From Thermoleophilaceae bacterium (lineage in GTDB: Bacteria; Actinomycetota; Thermoleophilia; Solirubrobacterales; Thermoleophilaceae), in contig JAUJOQ010000004.1 in the NCBI GenBank assembly GCA_030447725.1, positions 255,816 to 319,815 of the forward strand: a DNA stretch of 64,000 nt, in the 5' to 3' direction. Below are positions 15,816 through 25,252 of this stretch, one piece after another. A program made the position numbers and the translations under genes. The notes under the pieces are model-generated. The model had not been told where the DNA came from. It worked only from the letters and a program-made list of their open reading frames with translations, and searched no databases. Positions within the stretch are counted from its first letter, which is position 1. Each line of letters begins with the position of its first letter.

Positions 15816-17389
15816 ACATCGGCGCGGCCTACCGCGCTCGCGCGCTCTCCTTCCTGCTGATCGTCGGCGCCCTGATCGGCGTGGGCTGCTCTCCCGGCGG
15901 CCAGCCCGAGCTCAGTGGCGCGCGCGAGGGTGGCTCGGTCTCCGTGGCGCTGGCTTCGGCTCCCGACAGCCTCGATCCCGCCGTGGCCGCCTCGCCGACC
16001 GCGCTGCAGGCGCTCTGGCTCTCACACACTCCTGTGCTCACGTACGCGCGGGGCGAGGGGGAGGCGGGAACCCAGGTCATTCCCGGCCTGGCCGTAGACA
16101 TGCCCGAGGTATCGGACGGCGGGCGCACCGTGAAGCTCCGGCTCCGCCAGGGGCTGCGGTACTCCGACGGACGGCGGGTGGTGGCCGGCGACTTCGAGCG
16201 CGCGATCAAGCGTGCCCTGCGCCTCAACGTCCACGGCCTCGATCTGTTCGGCGACATCAAGGGTGCGCGCCGCTACTCCCGGTCCCTGCTTGCGGGAGCG
16301 GACATAGCCGGCATCTCGGCCGATGGGCGGACCGGCGAAGTGCGGATCGACCTGCGCCGGCCCGATCCCGACCTTACCCATTCGCTGGCGCAGCCGATGG
16401 CTGCGCCGGTGCCCGCCGGCACCCCCATGCGCGACCTGAGCAGCCGGCCGCCTTCCGGGGTGGGCCCATACAGGTCCGTGCCCGCTCGCCCCGGCACGGC
16501 CTTCGTGCTCGAACGCCGACGCGGCTTCCGCCTGCCGGGGGTGGCCGCCGGCCTCGTGGACGAGGTCTCGGGCGAGGTGATCCGCGACGCCGGTGCGCAG
16601 TCGCAGGCGGCTATCGACAGCCGCGTCGACGTAGCCGAGGGCGAGCCCCCCGTCAACCTGGTGGCACGAATCCGCTCCGAGCTCAAGGATCGCTATTCAG
16701 AGCACCTCACGCTCGCCCTCGACTACCTGGCCATGGATGTGAGCCGGCCGCCGTTCGCCGGCGAGGACATGCGCCGGGCTGTGAGCTACGCGATCGACGA
16801 GACCGCGCTCGAGCGCCTGCGGGACGGGTTCCTCGCGCCCACCTGCAACGTGGTGCCGCCACAGGTCGTGGGCTACCGGGCGCTCGATCCCTGCCCCTAC
16901 GGCGAGCGGGAGCAGAACTCGGACGTGGTCAGGGCGCGCGAGCTCGTGAAGGACTCCGCGCGGCGGCCTCCACCGGTGATCGTGTCCGCCGAGGGCAGGC
17001 GCGCCGCAGCGCTGGAGCGCTACCTGGTCCGCACCCTCGACAAGGTCGGCTTCCGCGCCCGGCGCGCTCGCACCGCAGGCGAGCAAACCCAGGCTCAGGT
17101 CTCATTCGCGCGGGTGGAGCCGGTCCTGCCGCTGCCTGGGCGCTACCTCGAGGTCGTGGACGACAGCGTCCTGGATCGCCGCATCGATCTACTCGGGCGC
17201 GAGGCCCCGGCCCAGGACTCGGCCGACGACTGGGCGGCTCTCGATCTTGAGGTGGTGGAGGGAGCGGAGGTCGCCCCCTACGGCGTCGAGACCGTCGGCG
17301 TGCTGATGTCCGAGCGGATGGACCCCGAGAACTGTTTGCTCTATCACCCCGTCTTCGGCCTCGACTGGTCGAGCCTCTGCCTGCGCTGA
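15812..17389 (+). CDS. Solute-binding protein family 5 lipoprotein
   Basis: 525 residues. The signal peptide ends in a lipobox (LIVGALIGVGC, Cys near 29), so the protein should be membrane-anchored outside the cell. The SBP_bac_5 fold is recognised by VSVALASAPDSLDPAVAAS, TVKLRLRQGLRYSDGRRV, and MRRAVSYAIDETALERLRDG. These proteins bind peptides or other solutes for ABC importers. No permease or ATPase gene is near, and it overlaps the sigma gene by 4 nt, so it may be an orphan receptor or sensor. GTG 15812 is the start. Confidence 0.82.
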   Translation: MNIGAAYRARALSFLLIVGALIGVGCSPGGQPELSGAREGGSVSVALASAPDSLDPAVAASPTALQALWLSHTPVLTYARGEGEAGTQVIPGLAVDMPEVSDGGRTVKLRLRQGLRYSDGRRVVAGDFERAIKRALRLNVHGLDLFGDIKGARRYSRSLLAGADIAGISADGRTGEVRIDLRRPDPDLTHSLAQPMAAPVPAGTPMRDLSSRPPSGVGPYRSVPARPGTAFVLERRRGFRLPGVAAGLVDEVSGEVIRDAGAQSQAAIDSRVDVAEGEPPVNLVARIRSELKDRYSEHLTLALDYLAMDVSRPPFAGEDMRRAVSYAIDETALERLRDGFLAPTCNVVPPQVVGYRALDPCPYGEREQNSDVVRARELVKDSARRPPPVIVSAEGRRAAALERYLVRTLDKVGFRARRARTAGEQTQAQVSFARVEPVLPLPGRYLEVVDDSVLDRRIDLLGREAPAQDSADDWAALDLEVVEGAEVAPYGVETVGVLMSERMDPENCLLYHPVFGLDWSSLCLR

Positions 17390-17416
17390 AGTGCGGTCCA
17401 CCTAGACTCCGAGCCG

Positions 17417-20032
17417 ATGACGGCGGCCGAGATTCGCGAGCGGTTTCTCTCCTTCTTCGAGGAGCGCGGGCACCTGCGGGTGCCTTCGGCCTCGCTGGTG
17501 CCCGCGAGCTACGACCCCACGGTGCTGCTCACGACCGCCGGCATGCAGCCGTTCAAGCCCTACTTCCGCGGCGAGGAGGAGCCGCCGTCACGGCGCCTCA
17601 CCTCCTGCCAGAAGGTGTTCCGCTCGACCGACATCGAGAAGGTGGGCACGACGGCGCGCCACCTGACGTTCTTCGAGATGCTCGGCAACTTCTCGGTCGG
17701 CGACTACTTCAAGCGGGGAGCGGCCGAGTACGCCTGGGAGCTGTCAACGCAGTTCTTCGGGTTCGATCCCGAACGGGTCTGGATCACGGTGTTCGGCGGC
17801 GACGACGCCCTGGGCCTCGGATCGGACGAGGAGGCGGTCGCCTGCTGGCGCTCGATCGGCGTTCCCGACGACCGCATCGTCCGGCTCGGCACCGAGGACA
17901 ACTTCTGGTGGTCGGGACCCACCGGGCCCTGCGGCCCGTGCTCAGAGCTCTATCTCGACCGGGGCCTCGACTTCGGTGGTGAGGACGACCTCCCTGGCGA
18001 CGAGACCGAGCGCTTCCTGGAGTTCTGGAACCTGGTGTTCATGCAGTACGAGGTGCACGCCGACGGCTCGCTGACCGACCTGCCGCAGCTGAACATCGAC
18101 ACGGGGCTCGGCCTCGACCGCCTCGCGGCGATCCTCCAGGACGTGCCCTCGGTGTTCGAGACCGATCACTTCCAGCCCCTGGTCCGCTTCGGCGAGGAGC
18201 GCTCGGGTCACCGCTCGGGCTCCGACGCGCCCACCACGCGCGCGCTGCGAGTGCTGGCCGACCACGGTCGCGCCGCGACCTTCCTGCTGGCCGACGGCGT
18301 GGTGCCCTCCAACGAGGACCGCGGCTACATCCTGCGGCGCATCCTGCGAAGGGCGATCCAGCAGGGCCGCGTGCTGGGCATCGGCCAGAGCTTTCTCGCC
18401 GATCTCTGCGAGGTGGTGATCGAGACCATGGGCTCGGCCTACCCCGAGCTGCGCGAGGAGCGCGAGACGATAGCCCGCTGGGCCGCCGCCGAGGAGGAGG
18501 GCTTCGGCCGCACCCTCGCCCAGGGCGAGCGCCTGCTGGCCGACCTCGTGGCTCGCGCGCGCGAGGAAGGTGCCTCCGAGGTGAGCGCAGAGGACGCCTT
18601 CCGGCTGCACGACACCTACGGCTTTCCCTTCGAGATGACCAAGGAGCTGCTCGACGAGGCCGGCCTCGCGGTCGACGAGCAGCGGTTCGCCGCGCTCATG
18701 GAAGAGGCGCGCAAGCTCGCGCGCACCAGCTCCCGCGATACCGGAGCCGACAGCTCCGCCGAGCGTGCGGCCGGCTTCGCCAAGGCGGCGGGGTTTCAGA
18801 CCCGCTTCGTGGGCTACGAGTCGACCGAGGCGGACACGGTGGCGCGGGCCGTGGAGCGCGAGGACGGCAACGTGCTCGTCAAGCTCGAGGACAGCCCCTT
18901 CTATCCCGCCGGCGGCGGTCAGGTGTCCGACGCCGGAACGGTGGAGACCGGCTCGGGACGCGCCAGGGTGGTCGACGTGTTCCGGCTGGGCTCCGATCAG
19001 GCGCTGGCGCTCGAGCCCGTGGAGGGCGAGATCGCCGCGGGCGAGCCGGTGCACGCGACGGTGGACCGCGATACCCGCCTGGCCACGATGCGCAACCACA
19101 CGGCCACCCACCTGCTGCACGCCGCCCTGCGCGAGCGCCTGGGCGCGCACGTGCGCCAGGCCGGCTCCTACGTGGGACCGGACAAGCTGCGCTTCGACTT
19201 CGCCCACGGCGAGCGCCTCTCCGAGGCCGAGCTGCGCGATGTCGAGGCGCGCGTGAACGGCTGGGTGGCGGCCAACCGGCCCGTACGCGCCATCGAGATG
19301 GGGCTGGACGAGGCGCGCAACCTTGGCGCGATGGCCCTGTTCGGGGAGAAGTACGGCGACTGGGTGCGGATGGTCGAGGTGGACGAGGTGTCGCGGGAGC
19401 TGTGCGGCGGCACGCATGTGGCCACCACCGCAGAGATAGGGCTCTTCCACGTGACCGCCGAGACCTCGAGTGCCTCCAACGTCCGGCGCATCGAGGCCGT
19501 GACGGGCGCCGTGGCCGCCGAGCTGTTCGAGGAGCGCACGGCTCGGCTGCGCGAGCTGTCGGGCCTGCTCAAGGCGCCCGAGGGAGAGCTGGTCCGGGCG
19601 GTCGAGAAGCTGACCGCCCGCGCGCGTGAGGCCGGTAGGCGCGCTGGAGTGGCAGACGACGCCGCCACCGCAGAACGCCTGGTGGCGGCCGCTGAGGATG
19701 TGGCCGGCGTCGCGGTGGTCGTGGAACGCAGCGAGGCCGCGGACACCAAGGCCCTGCTGGCGCTGGCCGACCGGGTTCGGCAGCGCCTGGGAGACGCCGT
19801 CGTGGTGCTGGGCGCCGCGAGCGACGGGCGCGCGCAGCTCGTGGCGAACGTGGCTCCCGCGGTGGTGGCGCGCGGCGTGAAGGCCGGGGAGGTGGTGCGC
19901 GCGGCGGCAGAGGTCGTGGGAGGCGGCGGCGGGGGCCGCGACACGATGGCGCAGGCCGGCGGACGCGACCCCGCGAAGCTCGACGAGGCGCTCGGGACGG
20001 CGCGCGCGACGATCGGGCGGTCGCTTTCCTAG
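17417..20032 (+). CDS. alaS: Alanyl-tRNA synthetase
   Basis: 871 residues, the full bacterial length. The class II catalytic core occupies about the first 450 residues (RFLSFFEERGHLRVPSASLV; FFEMLGNFSVGDYFKRGA; GLGLDRLAAILQ). The editing domain carries its zinc-binding HTATHLLHAAL and CGGTHV motifs. The C-terminal oligomerisation/C-Ala domain ends at DTMAQAGGRDPAKLDEAL. It attaches Ala to tRNA-Ala and clears mischarged Ser or Gly. Only 1 nt separates its stop from ruvX, and alaS-ruvX-mltG-aroE looks like one operon. Confidence 0.97.
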   Translation: MTAAEIRERFLSFFEERGHLRVPSASLVPASYDPTVLLTTAGMQPFKPYFRGEEEPPSRRLTSCQKVFRSTDIEKVGTTARHLTFFEMLGNFSVGDYFKRGAAEYAWELSTQFFGFDPERVWITVFGGDDALGLGSDEEAVACWRSIGVPDDRIVRLGTEDNFWWSGPTGPCGPCSELYLDRGLDFGGEDDLPGDETERFLEFWNLVFMQYEVHADGSLTDLPQLNIDTGLGLDRLAAILQDVPSVFETDHFQPLVRFGEERSGHRSGSDAPTTRALRVLADHGRAATFLLADGVVPSNEDRGYILRRILRRAIQQGRVLGIGQSFLADLCEVVIETMGSAYPELREERETIARWAAAEEEGFGRTLAQGERLLADLVARAREEGASEVSAEDAFRLHDTYGFPFEMTKELLDEAGLAVDEQRFAALMEEARKLARTSSRDTGADSSAERAAGFAKAAGFQTRFVGYESTEADTVARAVEREDGNVLVKLEDSPFYPAGGGQVSDAGTVETGSGRARVVDVFRLGSDQALALEPVEGEIAAGEPVHATVDRDTRLATMRNHTATHLLHAALRERLGAHVRQAGSYVGPDKLRFDFAHGERLSEAELRDVEARVNGWVAANRPVRAIEMGLDEARNLGAMALFGEKYGDWVRMVEVDEVSRELCGGTHVATTAEIGLFHVTAETSSASNVRRIEAVTGAVAAELFEERTARLRELSGLLKAPEGELVRAVEKLTARAREAGRRAGVADDAATAERLVAAAEDVAGVAVVVERSEAADTKALLALADRVRQRLGDAVVVLGAASDGRAQLVANVAPAVVARGVKAGEVVRAAAEVVGGGGGGRDTMAQAGGRDPAKLDEALGTARATIGRSLS

Positions 20033-20033
20033 T

Positions 20034-20444
20034 ATGCGCGTGCTGGCGCTGGACCACGGGGAATCCCGCTGCGGCTGCGCGGTGTCCGACCCTTCGGGGA
20101 CCCTGGCTTCGCCCCTTGCCGCGATCGAGCGGCCCGAGACCCGCAAGGGTCTCGCCCGGGTGACCGAGCTCGCCGCCGGGCTGGAGGCGGAGCTGATCGT
20201 GGTAGGGCTGCCGGTCACTCTCGGCGGCGAAGAGGGGATGCAGGCCGAGGCGGCCCGTGAGTTTGCTCGCCGTCTGGAGGAGAGGGTCGGGGTACCGGTG
20301 GAGCTCTACGACGAGCGGTTGACCACCCGGATGGCCGAGGCCACCGGAGGGAGCGCCGACGCCGACTCCCGCGCGGCCGCTCACCTGCTGGAGAGCTACC
20401 TGACCGCTCGTGCAGGCCGGTCGTCGGCACCGGAGATGTCGTGA
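20034..20444 (+). CDS. ruvX: Putative Holliday junction resolvase / pre-16S rRNA nuclease
   Basis: 136 residues of the YqgF/RuvX family, an RNase H-fold nuclease implicated in 16S rRNA maturation. MRVLALDHGESRCGCAVSDP supplies the first conserved Asp. Later motifs are LIVVGLPVTLGGEEGMQA and YDERLTTRMAEA. The conserved Asp near the C terminus (ADADSRAAAHLLESYL) is present. It starts 1 nt after alaS and overlaps mltG by 4 nt, the usual bacterial context. Confidence 0.92.
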   Translation: MRVLALDHGESRCGCAVSDPSGTLASPLAAIERPETRKGLARVTELAAGLEAELIVVGLPVTLGGEEGMQAEAAREFARRLEERVGVPVELYDERLTTRMAEATGGSADADSRAAAHLLESYLTARAGRSSAPEMS

Positions 20445-22045
20445 GTCCTGAGCGCAGCCACGAGGAGCGTGAGCGCGCGCGGCTCGCGCGGGAAGCCAAG
20501 CGTGCGGCGCGCGAAGGGCGGCCTCCCCCGCAGGCGCTGCCCCCCATCGAGGTACCCCCGCCGCCGGCGGGCGCCGGCACACCGCAACCGCCCCCCGAGG
20601 TGGTCGCGCCGCCACAGGACACGCCCGCTCCTCGGCGACCCGATCCGCCGCCGCCGTTCGAGCCGTTGCCGCCGGCTGAGGCGGAGCCGGTCGCGCCGGC
20701 TGAGGCGGAGCCGGTTGAGCCGGTCGCGCCGGTGGACCCCGAGCCGGTCGCGCCGACTGAGCCCGAGCCGGTCGCGCCGACTGAGCCCGAGCCGGTCGCG
20801 GCGGCCGAGCCCGACCCCGCGGCGGAAGTCGAGGGCGCGGCGGCGCCGCCGGTGCACCCCACACGGCCCGTGCGCAAGCTGCCGAGCGCTCGGCGGGCAC
20901 CGGCGCCGCCGCCCCAGCCCCCCGACCGCGGCGCGGCTCGCCGGGCCAGGGCACAGAGCATCCTCGAACGCAGACGCGCACGGGGCGCAGGCCCCAGTCA
21001 TGATCGCTTCCCCCGGCGCAGGCTCATCCCGCTGGCGGTAGCCGGCGTGCTGGCCCTGACGGTGGCCTGGTTTCTGTTCTCGCTCTACCAGCCGTTCAAG
21101 GGAGAGGGTGAGGGCACCGTGGCCGTCACGATCCCCTCGGGCTCCGGAGTGGGGGCGATCGCGGACCTGCTGGCTGAGCGGGGCGTGGTCTCGAGCTCGT
21201 TCTTCTTCCGAGCGCGGGCCACGCTCTCCGGGCGCTCGGGGGACTTCAAGGCCGGACGGTTCTCGCTGCGCGAAGACATGAGCTACGCCACCGCAATGGA
21301 CGCGCTGGCTCAGTCGCCCGCGGAGCAGACCGTGAGCATCACCGTGCCCGAGGGCCGGGCGCGGCGTGAGGTCAAGGCCCTGATAGGAGATGACCTCGAG
21401 GGCGACTACCTGGCGCTCACGAAGCGTTCCCCGCTGCTCGACCCGGCGAACTACGGGACCAGAGGCGCGAGCAATCTGGAGGGCTTTCTGTTTCCCGCGA
21501 CCTATGAGCTCAAGCGCGGTCAGGGCAGCCGGGAGCTGGTCTCACAGCAGTTGCGGGCCTTCAAGCGCGAGTTCGCCAAGGTGGACATGAGCTTTGCCAA
21601 GCGCAAGAACCTCACGCGCTACGACGTGCTGGTGATCGCGTCGATGGTAGAGCGCGAGGCCCAGGTGGCCGAGGAACGGCCCATGATCGCCTCGGTGATC
21701 TACAACCGCCTCAGCGAGGGCATCCCGCTGGGGATAGACGCAACCATCCGGTTCGCCACCAACAATTGGACTCGTCCACTCACCGAGTCGGAGTTGGCGG
21801 TCGACTCGCCCTACAACACACGTGAGCGACAGGGCCTGCCGCCGGGGCCGATCGGCAGTCCCGGGCTCTCGTCGCTCCGGGCCGCGGCCAGGCCGGCGAA
21901 GACCGGCTTCCTCTTCTATGTGGTCAAGCCCAACGCGTGCGGCGAGCACGCGTTCTCAGAGACCGACGCCGAGTTCCAGGCCGACGTGGACCGCTACAAC
22001 CAAGAACGCGAAGCGCGCGGCGGCAAGTCCCCGACGGACTGCTGA
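20441..22045 (+). CDS. mltG: Endolytic murein transglycosylase MltG with long Pro/Glu-rich N terminus
   Basis: 534 residues starting at GTG 20441. Residues 1-185 are a cytoplasmic low-complexity tail of Pro, Glu, Ala and Val with repeats such as EPVAPTEPEPVAPTEPEPVA. One membrane helix (LIPLAVAGVLALTVAWFLFS) follows, then the extracellular LysM-like and YceG/MltG catalytic domains (GTRGASNLEGFLFPATYELK; VIASMVEREAQVAEERPMIA with the catalytic Glu; SVIYNRLSEGIPLGIDATIR). It cleaves nascent glycan strands and so terminates chain growth. The tail is much longer than in most MltG proteins and may bind division or wall-synthesis partners. Confidence 0.92.
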   Translation: MSPERSHEERERARLAREAKRAAREGRPPPQALPPIEVPPPPAGAGTPQPPPEVVAPPQDTPAPRRPDPPPPFEPLPPAEAEPVAPAEAEPVEPVAPVDPEPVAPTEPEPVAPTEPEPVAAAEPDPAAEVEGAAAPPVHPTRPVRKLPSARRAPAPPPQPPDRGAARRARAQSILERRRARGAGPSHDRFPRRRLIPLAVAGVLALTVAWFLFSLYQPFKGEGEGTVAVTIPSGSGVGAIADLLAERGVVSSSFFFRARATLSGRSGDFKAGRFSLREDMSYATAMDALAQSPAEQTVSITVPEGRARREVKALIGDDLEGDYLALTKRSPLLDPANYGTRGASNLEGFLFPATYELKRGQGSRELVSQQLRAFKREFAKVDMSFAKRKNLTRYDVLVIASMVEREAQVAEERPMIASVIYNRLSEGIPLGIDATIRFATNNWTRPLTESELAVDSPYNTRERQGLPPGPIGSPGLSSLRAAARPAKTGFLFYVVKPNACGEHAFSETDAEFQADVDRYNQEREARGGKSPTDC

Positions 22046-22872
22046 TGCCGCGTACGCTGCTCGGGGTCGCCGGCTTCCCGGTGGCCCACAGTCGCTCGCC
22101 GGCCATGCACAACGCGGCTCTGGCCGAGCTGGGACTGGACTGGCTATACGTTCCGGTGCCCGTGCCCGCGGAGCGGTTCGAAGAAGCGGTGCGGGCGCTG
22201 CCCGGCTCGGGCTTCAAGGGGCTGAACGTGACCGTGCCGCACAAGGGCGCCGCCCACAGGCTCGCTGACCGGCACAGCCGAGCCGCCCAGGCGATCGGCG
22301 CCGCCAACACGCTCACCTTCGGTCCAAACGGGGAGGTCGAGGCCGAGAACACCGACGCCGGCGGGCTACTCGACGCCGTTGGCCAGCCGGTGGCCGGCCT
22401 GCGGGCGCTCGTGTTGGGGGCCGGCGGGTCGGCTCGGGCCGCGGTGTGGGCTCTGATCGACGCGGGTGCGGCCGAGGTGTCGGTCTGGAACCGCACCCCC
22501 GAGCGAGCGGCACAGCTCGCCTCCGACCTTGGCGCCCTGCACGCCGGCCGACCCGGGCAGGCGGACGTGCTCGTGAACTGCACAACCGTCGGGCTCGATG
22601 GCTCGGTGGACGCCGCCGAAGCCCAGGCTGCGCTGGGCCTCGACCGGATCGACCCTCCGGACACCGTGGTCGATCTCGTGTACGGGCATCGCGCGACGCC
22701 GGTCGTGGCATGGGGCCGGTCCCACGGCTCGCGGGTGGTGGAGGGACTGGAGGTGCTCGTGCGCCAAGGGGCCCGCAGCCTCGAGCTGTGGACCCATCTC
22801 GACGCGCCAATCGAGACGATGAGATCCGCTGCCACGGGCTCTCGGGGCGAAGGAGGGGGCGTGGGGCCCTAA
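22045..22872 (+). CDS. aroE: Shikimate dehydrogenase
   Basis: 275 residues; reduces 3-dehydroshikimate to shikimate with NADPH. Substrate residues are in AGFPVAHSRSPAMHNAAL and NVTVPHKGAAHRLAD (catalytic Lys in PHK). AANTLTFGPNGEVEAENTDA gives the conserved Asp. The NADP fold is LVLGAGGSARAAVWAL with NRTPERAAQLA. ATG 22045 overlaps the mltG stop by one base. It opens the pilus region, and the remaining shikimate genes (aroC, aroKB, aroQ) lie beyond the pilus genes at 39011-42215. Confidence 0.95.
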   Translation: MPRTLLGVAGFPVAHSRSPAMHNAALAELGLDWLYVPVPVPAERFEEAVRALPGSGFKGLNVTVPHKGAAHRLADRHSRAAQAIGAANTLTFGPNGEVEAENTDAGGLLDAVGQPVAGLRALVLGAGGSARAAVWALIDAGAAEVSVWNRTPERAAQLASDLGALHAGRPGQADVLVNCTTVGLDGSVDAAEAQAALGLDRIDPPDTVVDLVYGHRATPVVAWGRSHGSRVVEGLEVLVRQGARSLELWTHLDAPIETMRSAATGSRGEGGGVGP

Positions 22873-22904
22873 ACATTCGTCCAGTCCGGGTCGATACGGC
22901 GCGT

Positions 22905-23486
22905 ATGGCACTTTCCCGCCCCCTGCTGCTGGTGCTCCTCGGCCTGATGCTGGCCACCGCGACGCTGTTTGCCGCCCGTGGCGCCAACCAGAGCGCAGCC
23001 GATACCGCCTCGAGCCCCGTGGTGCCCACACCGGTGTCTCCGGAACCCGCCGAGAAGGCGGCCGATCACAACGCAAAGCCTGGGGCCGATCACGACCCGA
23101 AGCCCGCTCGGAAGCGTGAAGCGCCCGGCGCCGGCCGCGAGGAGTCCGCCCGCCCGGCAACCGCCGCAGCGGCACTGCCCGCGGGTGTCCCCGCTCGGGT
23201 GGGGCGCGCCCTGCGCGACCGCAAGGTCGTGGTCCTGTTCTTCGGACAGGGCGGCGCCGACGACCGGGCAACCGCCCGGGCCGTGGCGTCCCTGCGTGGG
23301 TTGAAGCGCATCGCGATCTTCAGGGACGGCATCCAGAACCTGGTCAAGTACCGTGGAATCGTCAGCGGTCTCGGCGTGGCCCAGGCCCCTGCCGTCGTGA
23401 TCGTTTCCACGAGGCGCCGCGCGCGGCTGATAGAGGGGTTCGTCGACTCGGGCACCCTCAGCCAGCACGTAGTGGACGCCCGATGA
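22905..23486 (+). CDS. Membrane-anchored protein, possibly thioredoxin-like, ahead of pilB
   Basis: 193 residues: one N-terminal hydrophobic helix (LLLVLLGLMLATATLFAA), a charged low-complexity linker (about residues 30-95), and a compact C-terminal domain with RKVVVLFFGQGGADDRATAR and GVAQAPAVVIVSTRRRARLI. The latter has the strand-helix order of a thioredoxin-like fold, including a Pro before a strand (QAPAVVIV), but there is no CxxC. It overlaps pilB by 4 nt, so it probably belongs to the pilus operon. The specific role is unknown. Confidence 0.65.
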   Translation: MALSRPLLLVLLGLMLATATLFAARGANQSAADTASSPVVPTPVSPEPAEKAADHNAKPGADHDPKPARKREAPGAGREESARPATAAAALPAGVPARVGRALRDRKVVVLFFGQGGADDRATARAVASLRGLKRIAIFRDGIQNLVKYRGIVSGLGVAQAPAVVIVSTRRRARLIEGFVDSGTLSQHVVDAR

Positions 23487-25225
23487 GTGAGCCCGCCCCG
23501 GCCGCCACAGCTTCCGCGCCGCAAGGCACCGGCAACGGCCTTACTCCTCCCAGGCGGCGAAGCGGTCCATCGCGGGTCATCGGCGATGTGATCGTCGACC
23601 TCGGTTATGTGGATCGCGAGCGCGCCGACGCCGCAGTGGAGGAGTCACGCCGGCTTGGCAAGCGCGTGGGGCAGGTGTTGGTCGAAGCCGGCGCGCTCAG
23701 CCCCGAGCAGCTTGCGCACGCGCTGGCCGAGCAATTCGGGCTCGACTACGTCGACCTGAACGTCTATCAGACCGACGTGTCGGCGATGAACCTGGTCTCC
23801 CACAAGGCGGCCCGGAGGTTCGAGGCAGCGCCACTCGGCTTCGACGAATCCGGCGCGCTGGTGGTCGCGATGGCCGACCCGTCCAACATCCTGGCGCTCG
23901 ACGACCTCAAGCTGATGACCGGGCACGAGATCCGCCCTGCAGTCGCGTCCGCCGAAGACGTGGCGAACCTGATCAGCCGCATGACCCGCCTGGAGGACGC
24001 GGTCGCGGAGGCGATCGGGGACGAAGAGGAAGAGGACGGCCTCGCGCCGGTCACCGACATCCGCGAGACGTCCGCCGACGCGCCGATCATCAAGCTGGTC
24101 AACTCGATCATCGCGCAGGCCGTGGAGCAGGGCGCCTCCGACGTTCACCTCGAGCCCGACGGCCGCGACATGCGCGTCCGCTTCCGTGTCGACGGCGTGC
24201 TCGCGGAGACGACCACGATCCCGCGCCGGATGGTGGCGGGCGTGGTCTCGCGCATCAAGATAATGGGCGAGCTCGACATCTCCGAGAAGCGCCTGCCCCA
24301 GGACGGCCGGGTGGGGCTCAAGGTGGAGGGGCACGGTGTGGACGTGCGCATAGTGACGATGCCCTCCGTGCTCGGCGAGGGCGTGGTCATGCGCCTGCTC
24401 GACAAGGGCAAGGCCCTGGTCGACCTCGACGCGCTGGGGATGTCCGCCCACGCCCGCGACCGCTTCGAGACAGGCTTTCGCAAGGCGCACGGCGCAGTGC
24501 TCGTGACGGGCCCGACCGGCTCGGGGAAGAGCACGACCCTCTACAGCGCGCTCAACATGATCAACTCGATCGACAAGAACATCATCACGATCGAGGATCC
24601 GGTCGAGTACCAGCTCCCGGGCGTCAACCAGCTGCAGGTGAACCTGAAGTCCGGCCTGAGCTTCGCGCGCGGCCTGCGCTCGATGCTGCGCGCCGACCCC
24701 GACGTGATCATGGTCGGCGAGATCCGCGACGCGGACACGGCCCGGATCGCCGTGGAGTCCGCCCTCACCGGCCACCTCGTGCTGTCCACGCTGCACACCA
24801 ACGACGCTCCGTCGGCCGTCACGCGCCTCACCGAGATGGGCATTGAGCCCTTCCTCACCGCGTCGGCCCTCGACTGCGTGGTGGCCCAGCGCCTGGCGCG
24901 CCTCCTGTGTCCCCACTGCAAGCGCCCGAACACCTACAGCGCGGCCGCGCTGGCGGCCGCCGGCCTACCCGCCAGCCACGAGGTCGTGGCCTACGAGCCG
25001 GTGGGCTGCAGCCGCTGCAAGGGCACCGGCTACAAGGGCCGCCTAGGTCTGTACGAGGTGATGCCGATCACCGACGAGATCCGCAGCATGGCCATCGAGC
25101 GCACCTCTTCGGAGGAGATCGGGCGCGTTGCCGTCGAGCAGGGCATGACCGTCCTTCGCGAGGACGGCTTCGAGCGGGTCAAGCAGGGCGTCACGTCCAT
25201 AGCCGAAGTCGCGCGTGTCACGTAA
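23483..25225 (+). CDS. pilB: Type IV pilus extension ATPase PilB (GspE family)
   Basis: 580 residues. The N-terminal GspE-N domain spans about 30-180 (VIGDVIVDLGYVDRERADAA). The C-terminal ATPase has Walker A TGPTGSGKSTTLYSAL, an Asp box (IITIEDPVEYQLPG), Walker B (DPDVIMVGEIRDADTARIA), a His box (STLHTNDAPSAVTRL), and a tetracysteine zinc site (LLCPHCK and GCSRCKGTGY). It powers pilin polymerisation at the inner face of the membrane. Downstream pilT and pilC are in the same orientation. This end of the operon lies before the riboswitch-controlled pilin genes. Confidence 0.96.
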   Translation: MSEPAPAATASAPQGTGNGLTPPRRRSGPSRVIGDVIVDLGYVDRERADAAVEESRRLGKRVGQVLVEAGALSPEQLAHALAEQFGLDYVDLNVYQTDVSAMNLVSHKAARRFEAAPLGFDESGALVVAMADPSNILALDDLKLMTGHEIRPAVASAEDVANLISRMTRLEDAVAEAIGDEEEEDGLAPVTDIRETSADAPIIKLVNSIIAQAVEQGASDVHLEPDGRDMRVRFRVDGVLAETTTIPRRMVAGVVSRIKIMGELDISEKRLPQDGRVGLKVEGHGVDVRIVTMPSVLGEGVVMRLLDKGKALVDLDALGMSAHARDRFETGFRKAHGAVLVTGPTGSGKSTTLYSALNMINSIDKNIITIEDPVEYQLPGVNQLQVNLKSGLSFARGLRSMLRADPDVIMVGEIRDADTARIAVESALTGHLVLSTLHTNDAPSAVTRLTEMGIEPFLTASALDCVVAQRLARLLCPHCKRPNTYSAAALAAAGLPASHEVVAYEPVGCSRCKGTGYKGRLGLYEVMPITDEIRSMAIERTSSEEIGRVAVEQGMTVLREDGFERVKQGVTSIAEVARVT

Positions 25226-25252
25226 CCGCGCGCGCTGCCGATAGGAGAACTC

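Noticed and set aside
17942..20218. 758-codon open frame on the minus strand opposite alaS
   Set aside because: Antisense mirror of a strong GC-rich gene; composition is His/Gly/Arg-biased and no family pattern is visible, whereas the plus strand encodes full AlaS.
20690..20815. Short regularly repeated DNA resembling a CRISPR-like array
   Set aside because: Repeats are contiguous in-frame codons for EPVAP-type peptides within mltG, without spacers of unique sequence.
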